A stretch of 25,332 nucleotides of DNA from Mageeibacillus sp. UBA3708 (lineage in GTDB: Bacteria > Bacillota > Clostridia > Saccharofermentanales > Saccharofermentanaceae). The DNA lies in assembly GCA_002371375.1 (NCBI GenBank), contig DFIB01000223.1, positions 1 to 25,332 of the forward strand, read 5' to 3'. Positions within the stretch are counted from its first letter, which is position 1. The number at the start of each line of letters is the position of its first letter. The notes under the pieces are model-generated. The model had not been told where the DNA came from and made no database searches. It saw only the letters and a program-made list of their open reading frames with translations. This document shows, one piece after another, positions 15,656-21,843 of the stretch. A program made the position numbers and the translations under genes.

Positions 15656-16048
15656 ATGTCTGATGAATTATCTGTCGTTAACAGCGGATTGATGAATCTC
15701 GTCAAGGATAGCGGGATCGGTGATGTCATCAAGCCTCTCACCAAAGAGATCCATCTGTTCGACTCATTCGTATCGGGCACCTCAAGACTCAAGGACGAGT
15801 CTGTTCTCGGCAATATCAGTATGGGCGACAAGCTTAAAATGCGCCGTGAGGACAACAAATTCGACAGCAACGCGATCATCTTCCTTGATCACGATAATAG
15901 TAAGATCGGCTACGTCCCCGAGAAAGACAACGTCGTCTTTGCGAGACTCCTTGATGCGGGCAAGCTGCTGTCTGCCACCGTTACCGGGATCGAACGCAAG
16001 GGAGGTTTTACAAAAATATCAGTGAGTATATTTCTCGTGGATATCTGA
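15656..16048 (+). CDS. Stand-alone HIRAN-domain protein
   Basis: The 130-residue protein is mostly one HIRAN domain (about 34-130). It has the expected layout FVSGTSRL, GDKLKMRREDNKFDSNAI, KIGYVPEKDN and FARLLDAG, then a final beta-strand region. In eukaryotes HIRAN domains bind DNA ends, for example in HLTF; bacterial stand-alone forms are poorly characterised. The first ~33 residues are a short helical leader. The ATG at 15656 is chosen because GGAGGTG at 15643-15649 is well placed for it; the in-frame TTG at 15641 would overlap that site. It starts 1 base after the stop of the HPD protein gene, and a strong hairpin terminator follows. It is the last gene of the cassette. Confidence 0.85.
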   Translation: MSDELSVVNSGLMNLVKDSGIGDVIKPLTKEIHLFDSFVSGTSRLKDESVLGNISMGDKLKMRREDNKFDSNAIIFLDHDNSKIGYVPEKDNVVFARLLDAGKLLSATVTGIERKGGFTKISVSIFLVDI

Positions 16049-16061
16049 CATCATACTCAAA

Positions 16062-16086
16062 GAAGCCGCCCCGACGGGGCGGCTTC
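16062..16086. terminator. Strong bidirectional hairpin terminator
   Basis: GAAGCCGCCCC at 16062-16072 pairs perfectly over 11 bp with GGGGCGGCTTC at 16076-16086 around a 3-base loop. It lies between the convergent ends of the HIRAN gene (plus) and hpf (minus). The minus strand continues with CTTTGAG and the plus strand with AGATTATT, so the T-tracts are modest on both sides. Confidence 0.8.
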
Positions 16087-16125
16087 AGATTATTGCTGAT
16101 TATTAGGATTATTCAGATATGCGGA

Positions 16126-16668
16126 TCAGTATTTGGGTTCGAGCAGACCGTAGTTGCCGTCTTGCCTCTTATATATCACACACACCGACTGGATCTGAGC
16201 GTCAAGATAAACAAAGAAATTATGTCCCAGCATCTCCATCTGCAGGATTGCATCCTCAGTGGACATGGGTCTTAAATCAAATTCCTTGCGCCTTGTGATC
16301 TTGGACTCGACCTCGTTCTCGATGTCAAAATCTGCTGCACCATCGTCCTCAAGGAGATTCACGATCTGCGGATACTCCTTCTTCTTCTTGAGGAACTTCG
16401 TCTTCTGCTTCCTGATCTGAGACTCAAGCTTATCTACTGTCTTATCGACTGCATTAAGGATCTCCTCGTCTGCAGCCTCAGCCCTGAAGATCTTGCCGTC
16501 TGCCTTCAGTGTAAGCTCTACTACAACCTTCTTGCCTTCGGGTCTGATACGAACATTCATCGTACCTTCATCACCAAAGTACTTGTTAAACTTCGATATC
16601 TTATCAGTGATCTTCTTTGTAAGTCTCTCACCTATCTTGATACCGTTACCCTGTGTCGTGATCTTCAT
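16126..16668 (-). CDS. hpf: Ribosome hibernation promoting factor, long form
   Basis: The 180-residue protein has an N-terminal HPF/RaiA domain (about 1-95, beginning MKITTQGNGI), a charged linker, and a C-terminal dimerisation domain (about 122-178, with RRKEFDLRPMSTEDAI and GHNFFVYLD). This two-domain layout is the long HPF of Gram-positive bacteria, which binds the 30S subunit and pairs ribosomes into inactive 100S dimers in starvation or stationary phase. The ATG at 16666-16668 has AAAGGAG 8 bases upstream. The gene stands alone, convergent to the HIRAN cassette and divergent from the CDF exporter. A hairpin at the start of its leader is described separately. Confidence 0.95.
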   Translation of the reverse strand: MKITTQGNGIKIGERLTKKITDKISKFNKYFGDEGTMNVRIRPEGKKVVVELTLKADGKIFRAEAADEEILNAVDKTVDKLESQIRKQKTKFLKKKKEYPQIVNLLEDDGAADFDIENEVESKITRRKEFDLRPMSTEDAILQMEMLGHNFFVYLDAQIQSVCVIYKRQDGNYGLLEPKY

Positions 16669-16699
16669 AAAATCACTCCTTTCCGTACAGTTACTTTGG

Positions 16700-16735
16700 G
16701 AAGATCCGAATGAGGATCTTCATAATTTAATTATA
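16700..16735 (-). promoter_or_regulatory. hpf -10 box and 5' leader hairpin
   Basis: TATAAT on the minus strand occupies 16730-16735; no good -35 is visible at 17 bases. Nine bases after it, GAAGATCC (16721-16714) and GGATCTTC (16707-16700) form a perfect 8-bp stem with a 6-base loop. The hairpin would lie at or just after the transcript start and may affect RNA stability or act as an operator. Confidence 0.5.
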
Positions 16736-16789
16736 CGTAATCCTCGCGAAAATAGTATTAACTATGTGTAACAATTCTAACGCATTTTT

Positions 16790-16818
16790 TTGAGGTTTTC
16801 GACGATTGGGTATATACT
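16790..16818 (+). promoter_or_regulatory. Promoter placing +1 at the CDF start codon
   Basis: TTGAGG at 16790-16795 and TATACT at 16813-16818 are 17 bases apart. The expected transcription start, about 7 bases after the -10, falls at or within a few bases of the ATG at 16826, so the mRNA would have essentially no leader. Confidence 0.6.
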
Positions 16819-16825
16819 TGTAAAC

Positions 16826-17974
16826 ATGACAGAATTATTGATCAGACTCTTCATTCACCGTGACAGTGACGGCACCGCTTCGCGCCATGAATACGGCGTG
16901 CTGGCAGGAGTTGTCGGCATTTGCTGCAACATTCTTCTGACGGTGTTCAAGATAGTTACCGGAATCGTAACAGGGGCTGTGTCTATAGCGACCGACGCAG
17001 TCAACAATCTGTCGGATGCAGTGTCGTCGATCGTGACACTGATAGGCTTCAAGATTACGGGCAAGCCTGCCGACAGAGAGCACCCATACGGTCACGGGAG
17101 AGCGGAGTATCTGACGGGCTTTATCATCGCGGCCGCAGTAATTGCTGTCGCGCTTACACTTCTAAAGGAATCGGTCTCCAATATCTTCAACCCCAACAAG
17201 CTTGACGTGAGTATCACCACAATAATCATTCTGGTAGTATCCATATTGATCAAGCTGTGGATGTCCCTCTTCTACACCAGGATCGCGGGAAAGATCGATT
17301 CCGAAGCCATGATGGCGACGGCAGTCGATTCCAGATCTGACTGCATAACGACCGGCGTTGCGCTGATCGGCGTAATCGTAATGCTCGTGTGGAATGTGAA
17401 TATAGACGGATATGCCGGCGCGATCGTGGCCGTTTTCGTCATGATCTCAGGGTTCAAATCCGCCCAGGAGACGATCGAACCTCTCCTGGGCCGGGCTCCG
17501 GATAAAGAACTGACATACAGGATAACGGATATCGCGCTGTCATGCAACGAAGTACTTGGTGTCCACGACATAAGAATACATGAGTACGGTCACGACATCA
17601 TAATCGTATCCATGCACGTTGAGATGCCTTACTCACTCTCGCTAACTGACGCACACAGGATCGCGGATCACATTGAACGCGCCGTCACACAGCAGAAGCT
17701 TGCCACCGAGATAACCATTCATGTCGATCCCGTCAACACGGACGATGAGGAGATGCTGACACTCCGCAGGACTGTATCTGAACACCTGATGGAACTGGAC
17801 AGACGCATCACGGTTCATGACTTCAGGCTGATCAGAGGTGAACATCATGCAAGGCTTGTTTTTGAAGTGCTTGTACCCTATGATCTCGCGATGGATGATG
17901 ACAGTATCAGGGAGTATATCACCGGAAATCTGGACGGGGAACTAATCTGCAATATTACAGTGGACAGAGAATAA
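16826..17974 (+). CDS. Cation diffusion facilitator (CDF) metal exporter
   Basis: The 382-residue protein has about six membrane helices and a C-terminal cytoplasmic ferredoxin-like domain (from about residue 215). The likely transport site is Asn60/Asp64 (in NNLSD) on helix 2 and Asp168/Asp172 (VDSRSD) on helix 5. The family motif EHPYGHGRAEYL lies at 85-96. An Asn-Asp-Asp-Asp set fits manganese- or iron-type exporters better than the His-containing zinc type, but this is only an inference. The start MTELLIRLF matches where clostridial relatives begin; an in-frame TTG 36 bases upstream lies within the -35 box and is rejected. No ribosome site precedes the ATG, and a good promoter ends 7 bases before it. 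Confidence 0.9.
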   Translation: MTELLIRLFIHRDSDGTASRHEYGVLAGVVGICCNILLTVFKIVTGIVTGAVSIATDAVNNLSDAVSSIVTLIGFKITGKPADREHPYGHGRAEYLTGFIIAAAVIAVALTLLKESVSNIFNPNKLDVSITTIIILVVSILIKLWMSLFYTRIAGKIDSEAMMATAVDSRSDCITTGVALIGVIVMLVWNVNIDGYAGAIVAVFVMISGFKSAQETIEPLLGRAPDKELTYRITDIALSCNEVLGVHDIRIHEYGHDIIIVSMHVEMPYSLSLTDAHRIADHIERAVTQQKLATEITIHVDPVNTDDEEMLTLRRTVSEHLMELDRRITVHDFRLIRGEHHARLVFEVLVPYDLAMDDDSIREYITGNLDGELICNITVDRE

Positions 17975-18011
17975 GTCCGTGTTAATATTACCCTTATCCA
18001 TACCGTAGAAA

Positions 18012-18752
18012 CTATATTAACAATTCCTTGATTTGCTTTTTGTATCTTAAAAAATCTTCCGACAGCACAAAATCAGGTGATCTCGGCTTACTCTCCGTGA
18101 TCACTATCTCATCCGATATCAGCGCGGGCGAGCCCTTCATGATATAGATGCGGTCGGACAAAAGGATCGCCTCGTCTATGTCGTGCGTGATCAGGATAGT
18201 CGATAATCTGATCTCTTCCATGATCTTCAGATACCATTCGTGCATTGAAGATCTGGTGATCGTGTCGAGCGCGCCGAAAGGCTCATCCAGCAATACAACT
18301 TTCTTACCGCAAAGATATGTCCTCAGGAAGGCTGCTCTCTGTCTCATTCCGCCTGATAACTGTGCAGGATATTTGTGTTCAGTTCCGTTCAGTCCGAACT
18401 GTTCAAAAAGCGAGGATGCACGCTCGCGCGCCTCCTTCTTGCGGACACCTGACAGAAGCAGCGGCAATGCCACGTTATCTATCACTTTTTTGTGCGGAAG
18501 AAGAAGGTCTTTCTGGAGCATATAACTTAAGTATCCGGTCTTGCCTGTTATGTCCTCGCCTTCCAGCATAACGGCACCGGAGTCAGGCATAATGAGTCCT
18601 GACAAAACATTAAAGAGAGTAGTCTTCCCGACGCCGCTGACGCCGAGAAGACTTACTATCTCACCTTCGTTCAAAGAGACACTGATATCCTGCAGGACCT
18701 TCTTGTCACTGTAAGATTTTGCTATATGTTCTGCTTTGAGCAATTCTCTCAT
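18012..18752 (-). CDS. thiZ: ABC transporter ATPase, thiamine-precursor uptake (ThiZ-like)
   Basis: The 246-residue protein has Walker A GVSGVGKT at 37-44, the signature LSGGM at 132-136 and Walker B VVLLDEP at 152-158, followed by the His switch ITHD. It belongs to the SsuB/TauB/ThiZ group of ATPases that pair with NMT1-type binding proteins. It is the last gene of the operon started by the TPP riboswitch at 21060, only 9 bases after the binding protein gene. On its own the sequence would also fit a sulfonate or nitrate importer; the riboswitch and the binding protein decide for thiamine precursor. It would act on the inner membrane face with the permease encoded at 19756-20544. Confidence 0.9.
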   Translation of the reverse strand: MRELLKAEHIAKSYSDKKVLQDISVSLNEGEIVSLLGVSGVGKTTLFNVLSGLIMPDSGAVMLEGEDITGKTGYLSYMLQKDLLLPHKKVIDNVALPLLLSGVRKKEARERASSLFEQFGLNGTEHKYPAQLSGGMRQRAAFLRTYLCGKKVVLLDEPFGALDTITRSSMHEWYLKIMEEIRLSTILITHDIDEAILLSDRIYIMKGSPALISDEIVITESKPRSPDFVLSEDFLRYKKQIKELLI

Positions 18753-18761
18753 ACTAACCAG

Positions 18762-19769
18762 TTACTCCGGCAGGTAATCGTTGGTGAATCCGTATCCTGC
18801 AGGGATAGGATCTGACAAATTGTTGTCAGCAAGCCACTTGTAGAAAGCATCCCATCTTGCCTGATCGATGTATCCCCATCTTGTGACCTCAGCCTTGTAC
18901 TGTGTTGCAAGCCACTGCTGGCTCTCTTTGACAAGATTCTTGTCGAGCTCGGGCACCTGCTGGCAGAGGATGTCTGCTGCCTTGTCGGGGTCGCTGATCG
19001 CGAATTCATAACCTTTCGCGGTGGCAGCAAGGAACTTCTTGGCAGTGTCGCCGTTAGATGCGAGCCAATCCGTGTTGGAGATAATGACCGGGCTGTAGTA
19101 ATCGAATTCAGGTGTGATGTCGCTGAAGTAGATCATGTTCGTGTCAAGGCCTGCCTGCTTGCAGGAGATGCCGGCCCATGCGTAGTACACCCAGATGGCA
19201 TCTATGTCCTGCTGAAGTGCAGCCGCCTCGTTCTCAACATACTCGGGGATCAGCTTGACCTTTGAGAAGTCGCCGCCGTCAGCCTCGACAATGTTCTGTA
19301 TCATTGCTTTCTCGATGGGGAGATCCCATGTAGCGTAGTTCTTGCCCTCGAGGCCCTTGGGGGATGTGATATTATCCTCCTTGAGAGAGATGATTCCGGA
19401 TGTGTTGTGCTGGATCAGTGCCGCAACAGCCTCTACCGGCACCTTCTCTTCAGATGTAAACACAGGCGGGAGATAGTCCTGGAAGTCGATACCGAACTGC
19501 GCCTGTCCTGAAGCAACCATCGCTGTGGCACCGTCCTCCGGCGGCTGAACGATCTTAACGTCAAGTCCGGCCTCTTTGTAGTAACCCTCTGCGAGTGCCA
19601 CATAGAACCCGGTGTGATTCGTGTTGGGCGTCCAGTCCAGCACGAGCGTGATCTCTGTGAGCTGTCCGTCACCGGATCCCGATGACTCTGCCGTCTTTGC
19701 ACATGATGCAGCGTTGAGAAGCATTGCCCCTGACAATGCAACAACTGCAACCCTCTTAAAATTCTTCAT
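18762..19769 (-). CDS. thiY: ABC transporter substrate-binding lipoprotein (ThiY-like, NMT1/THI5)
   Basis: The 335-residue protein has a lipoprotein-type signal ending at Cys23 (NAASC; the -3 position is Ala rather than the usual Leu). The mature N-terminus has the THI5/ThiY hallmark LDWTPNTNHTGFYVA at 44-58, which in the family lines the pyrimidine-binding site. Further matches include SGQAQFGID and GLEGKNYATWD. It probably captures a thiamine pyrimidine precursor such as formylaminopyrimidine (HMP-related) outside the cell. The gene overlaps the end of the permease gene by 14 bases and precedes the ATPase gene by 9. Control is by the upstream TPP riboswitch. Confidence 0.92.
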   Translation of the reverse strand: MKNFKRVAVVALSGAMLLNAASCAKTAESSGSGDGQLTEITLVLDWTPNTNHTGFYVALAEGYYKEAGLDVKIVQPPEDGATAMVASGQAQFGIDFQDYLPPVFTSEEKVPVEAVAALIQHNTSGIISLKEDNITSPKGLEGKNYATWDLPIEKAMIQNIVEADGGDFSKVKLIPEYVENEAAALQQDIDAIWVYYAWAGISCKQAGLDTNMIYFSDITPEFDYYSPVIISNTDWLASNGDTAKKFLAATAKGYEFAISDPDKAADILCQQVPELDKNLVKESQQWLATQYKAEVTRWGYIDQARWDAFYKWLADNNLSDPIPAGYGFTNDYLPE

Positions 19770-20544
19770 TCTCTGTCCTCCTAATTTGTTCTTTTGTATC
19801 TTTCAGATAATTCCATGGCATGGTCTTCTTCTGGAGCACGCGCACCAGCGCCATCAACACAAGACTTATCGCCGACACCAAAAATATAACCGCAAACATC
19901 TTATCGTATGCCAGAGACTTCTTGACTCTCGTCATGTACACGCCGAGGCCGTTAAATCCTCCGAGCCATTCGGCAATGACCGCACCGACGATCGAATATG
20001 CCACCGCGATCCTGAGGCCCGAGTAGAATTCCCCGAGCGCATTCGGAAGTTTGACATACCGGAAGATCTGCCACCTGTTTGCTTTCATCGAACGCATCAT
20101 ACGGATAGTATCTGCATCAGCCGATTGAAAACCTTCCATGAGCCCGACTGCCATCGGGAAAAAGGCAACAAGAACGACAAGTATTATCTTAGGCGTCATA
20201 CCGTACGAGAACCACAATATAAGCAGCGGTGCGATTGCCACCGGCGGTATCGTCTGAGTCAGCACCAATATCGGATAAAGACCCGCTTTAACCTTCGGAA
20301 AGGCATCCATAACTGCCGCGCACATGAATCCGAGAAAAACCCCCGCCGCGAGCCCGATAAACGCCTCCAGCATAGTAACGCCCGCGTGACTCATCAACAG
20401 CGGAAAGTCACTGACAAAAGCCTGTACCACCATCACCGGCGACGGCAGCATATACCTCGGCACCCACTCAAGCTGCCAGGCCAGCTGCCATACGGCTAAT
20501 AGAACCGCGATAACAGCGAAAGGAATCCATCTTCCCTTCCTCAT
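19756..20544 (-). CDS. thiX: ABC transporter permease (ThiX-like)
   Basis: The 262-residue protein has about six hydrophobic segments and the permease coupling region KANRWQIFRYVKLPNALGEF followed by GLRIAVAYSIVGAVIAEWLG. This is the BPD_transp_1 type found with SsuB/ThiZ ATPases. The ATG overlaps the stop of the thiamine-binding protein gene by 4 bases (ATGA), so translation is coupled. It forms the membrane channel for the substrate delivered by the ThiY-like lipoprotein. The start with two basic residues (MRKGRWIP) suits an inside-oriented N-terminus. Confidence 0.92.
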   Translation of the reverse strand: MRKGRWIPFAVIAVLLAVWQLAWQLEWVPRYMLPSPVMVVQAFVSDFPLLMSHAGVTMLEAFIGLAAGVFLGFMCAAVMDAFPKVKAGLYPILVLTQTIPPVAIAPLLILWFSYGMTPKIILVVLVAFFPMAVGLMEGFQSADADTIRMMRSMKANRWQIFRYVKLPNALGEFYSGLRIAVAYSIVGAVIAEWLGGFNGLGVYMTRVKKSLAYDKMFAVIFLVSAISLVLMALVRVLQKKTMPWNYLKDTKEQIRRTENEEF

Positions 20545-20870
20545 GCGCTCTTGAGCTCCTTGATGCAGTCGTTGACGTGATGCTTATTTGTCTTACGCGC
20601 AATAGTCAGCTTCTCCCCGTCGGGTTTATACGTGATCTTCACATAGCTCATGACACTAGGTGCTCCGGCTTCAATAGCAATATACTGGCAACGCTTAACG
20701 ATCTCCATCAACTGGTCGTAATCACCCTCCATCGCCGTCTCGCAGGGTCCGACATAATAATTCACTCCCGTACTCTTGATGTAGTCGATAACTTCATCGA
20801 CCACACGTACTATCTCCTCATCAGTATGAACATCAGGAAGCACCTGAATCGCAACATTGGCATTGATCAT
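20541..20870 (-). CDS. Thiamine-binding protein, MTH1187/YkoF-like family
   Basis: The 109-residue protein matches the small MTH1187 type (Pfam Thiamine_BP): NVAIQVLP at the start, VDEVIDYIKSTGVNYYVGP, the central ETAMEGDYDQLMEIVK and VKITYK near the end. These small ferredoxin-like proteins bind thiamine or a related compound in the cytoplasm. It is the first gene after the TPP riboswitch and overlaps the permease gene by 4 bases. GAGGAGG is placed 9 bases before the ATG. The exact role with the transporter is not settled for this family; it could deliver or sense the imported precursor. Confidence 0.9.
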   Translation of the reverse strand: MINANVAIQVLPDVHTDEEIVRVVDEVIDYIKSTGVNYYVGPCETAMEGDYDQLMEIVKRCQYIAIEAGAPSVMSYVKITYKPDGEKLTIARKTNKHHVNDCIKELKSA

Positions 20871-20934
20871 AATTATTCCTCCTCAATTTATATTTACTAT
20901 ATTCAATTTAAACCGCGGCTCTTCACCGCACAAC

Positions 20935-20960
20935 AAAAAACCCGCCCCATACGAAGCGAG
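20935..20960 (-). terminator. Riboswitch-controlled intrinsic terminator
   Basis: In the RNA, CTCGC (20960-20956) pairs with GCGGG (20945-20941; one G-U pair), followed by six T residues at 20940-20935. It lies just after the TPP aptamer and before the ribosome site, so it is probably the off-switch of the riboswitch. Confidence 0.75.
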
Positions 20961-20967
20961 CCAATCA

Positions 20968-21062
20968 CCAGTATTACTCCCTTCGCCGGCATTATCCGTC
21001 AGGTTCATCGGGTCGGTACTATAGCACCCTCTCAGCCTCTCGATTGAAGCTCCCCGTTCTTT
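20968..21062 (-). promoter_or_regulatory. TPP riboswitch (THI box)
   Basis: On the minus strand the aptamer shows the conserved blocks GGGGAGC, GAGGCTGAGAGGG, GACCCGATGAACCTGA and GGATAATGCCGGCGAAGGGA in the correct order. These are the diagnostic parts of the TPP-binding RNA. A terminator follows, so high thiamine pyrophosphate should stop transcription of the uptake operon. It is complete and has its own promoter. Confidence 0.96.
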
Positions 21063-21072
21063 GTCGTGGCTG

Positions 21073-21101
21073 ATTATAGTACAAGAGCCGATGTTTGACA
21101 A
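21073..21101 (-). promoter_or_regulatory. Promoter of the TPP riboswitch operon
   Basis: On the minus strand TTGTCA (21101-21096) and TATAAT (21078-21073) are separated by exactly 17 bases. Transcription would begin just upstream of the TPP aptamer. Confidence 0.85.
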
Positions 21102-21141
21102 GAGGCAGTGCGAGGAAAGTCGCTGTCCCGGAACTCAGTAC

Positions 21142-21272
21142 GGCGCCCGCAGCAGACTTGCTCACTACAGTCCTCGGTTTTGGCGCCCGCGTCTTGCTGA
21201 GTGATGGTTTTCAGGTGCACGACCCCGCGCCAAAACCTGCGGAAGTCCGCTCGCAAGCAGCTGCGGGCTTCA
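21142..21272 (-). repeat. Dispersed inverted-repeat element, copy R3 (most intact)
   Basis: The inner arms GGTTTTGGCGC at 21176-21186 and GCGCCAAAACC at 21227-21237 are perfect 11-bp complements. The outer arms (21144-21175 and 21239-21271) continue as an imperfect inverted repeat with CCCGCAGC, CTTGC and GGACT-like blocks. The whole would fold into one long stem of about 43 nt per side with a ~40-base loop. Relative to R1 and R2 it lies in the opposite orientation. It starts about 40 bases upstream of the TPP operon promoter. Confidence 0.8.
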
Positions 21273-21354
21273 CAGGTGGTGGCTTGGACGACTTGGGTGG
21301 CCTGATCCGCACAGACTGCTTGTTATCTTCTGCTCACTTACATCTATCAATATC

Positions 21355-21588
21355 GTTTCCGAAGAAAAATCTCCAGATTTTGCGGAAACAGGAATTGAAG
21401 CTAAATCTGAACGTATGAACTGTTCAAGCCGCATCAGTCTGACTGCAACGGGCGAGATTACCGTTTCCGCCGGAAAGCATCAATGCTTCCGCATAAACTG
21501 CGGAAGAAAAGCTCAATTACTGCGGATTCCGCAAAAATCAGTGATCTTTCCGCAATTATCGCGGAAAGATCTTAAATCCTTGCGGAAA
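21355..21588. repeat. Cluster of GCGGAA/TTCCGC palindromes
   Basis: Five palindromes with the core GCGGAA occur within 235 bases: GTTTCCG/CGGAAAC around AAAATCT/AGATTTT (21355-21389), TTTCCG-C-CGGAAA (21464-21476), CTTCCGCA/TGCGGAAG (21486-21506), TGCGGA-T-TCCGCA (21521-21533) and GATCTTTCCGC/GCGGAAAGATC (21543-21571). A single GCGGAAA follows near 21580. With R3, R4 and the inverted repeat at 21657 this accounts for most of the ~740-base gap before 21844. No believable gene is seen there. Confidence 0.8.
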
Positions 21589-21656
21589 CCACATCCTCAG
21601 CCCGGCTGCTTCATCTGTCGTTCAAGCCACCGATCATCAAGCCTGCAGATTATTAT

Positions 21657-21709
21657 ATTCACAGAATCATTCACAGATTCTGCCGGATTTTGTGTACGAT
21701 TCTGTGAAT
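21657..21709. repeat. 12-bp perfect inverted repeat
   Basis: ATTCACAGAATC at 21657-21668 is the exact reverse complement of GATTCTGTGAAT at 21698-21709. A third partial copy, ATTCACAGATTC, sits in the 29-base spacer at 21669-21680. No T-tract follows, so it is not an obvious terminator. Confidence 0.7.
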
Positions 21710-21735
21710 AAAACGAATCACGCGTTTGTTAAGGA

Positions 21736-21843
21736 TAGCTCAAAGCCATTCCCGGAACTTCTTTGAGCACGAGCGGGCACACATACCGGTCAACCAAGTC
21801 GTCCAAGCTGCCACCTGCGAAGCCCTCAGCTGCCGGCGGGCGG
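21736..21843 (+). repeat. Dispersed element, copy R4 (partial)
   Basis: The block at 21751-21779 (CCCGGAACTTCTTTGAGCAC and onward) nearly repeats 13802-13831 inside R2. It is followed by CAAGTCGTCCAAG and GCGAAGCCC, which match the left border region of R3 and R2. The usual right arm is missing. It abuts the stop codon of the alpha/beta hydrolase gene. Confidence 0.65.

Noticed and set aside
16790..16825. TTG start extending the CDF protein by 12 residues
   Set aside because: The TTG is part of the -35 box, and the family starts at MTELL.
17975..18011. Terminator between the convergent CDF and ThiZ genes
   Set aside because: The 37-base gap has no clear hairpin.
20883..21101. 72-codon open frame on the minus strand
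   Set aside because: It lies exactly over the promoter, TPP aptamer and terminator.
21415..21711. 98-codon open frame on the plus strand
   Set aside because: It runs through the GCGGAA palindrome cluster, has odd composition and no ribosome site.
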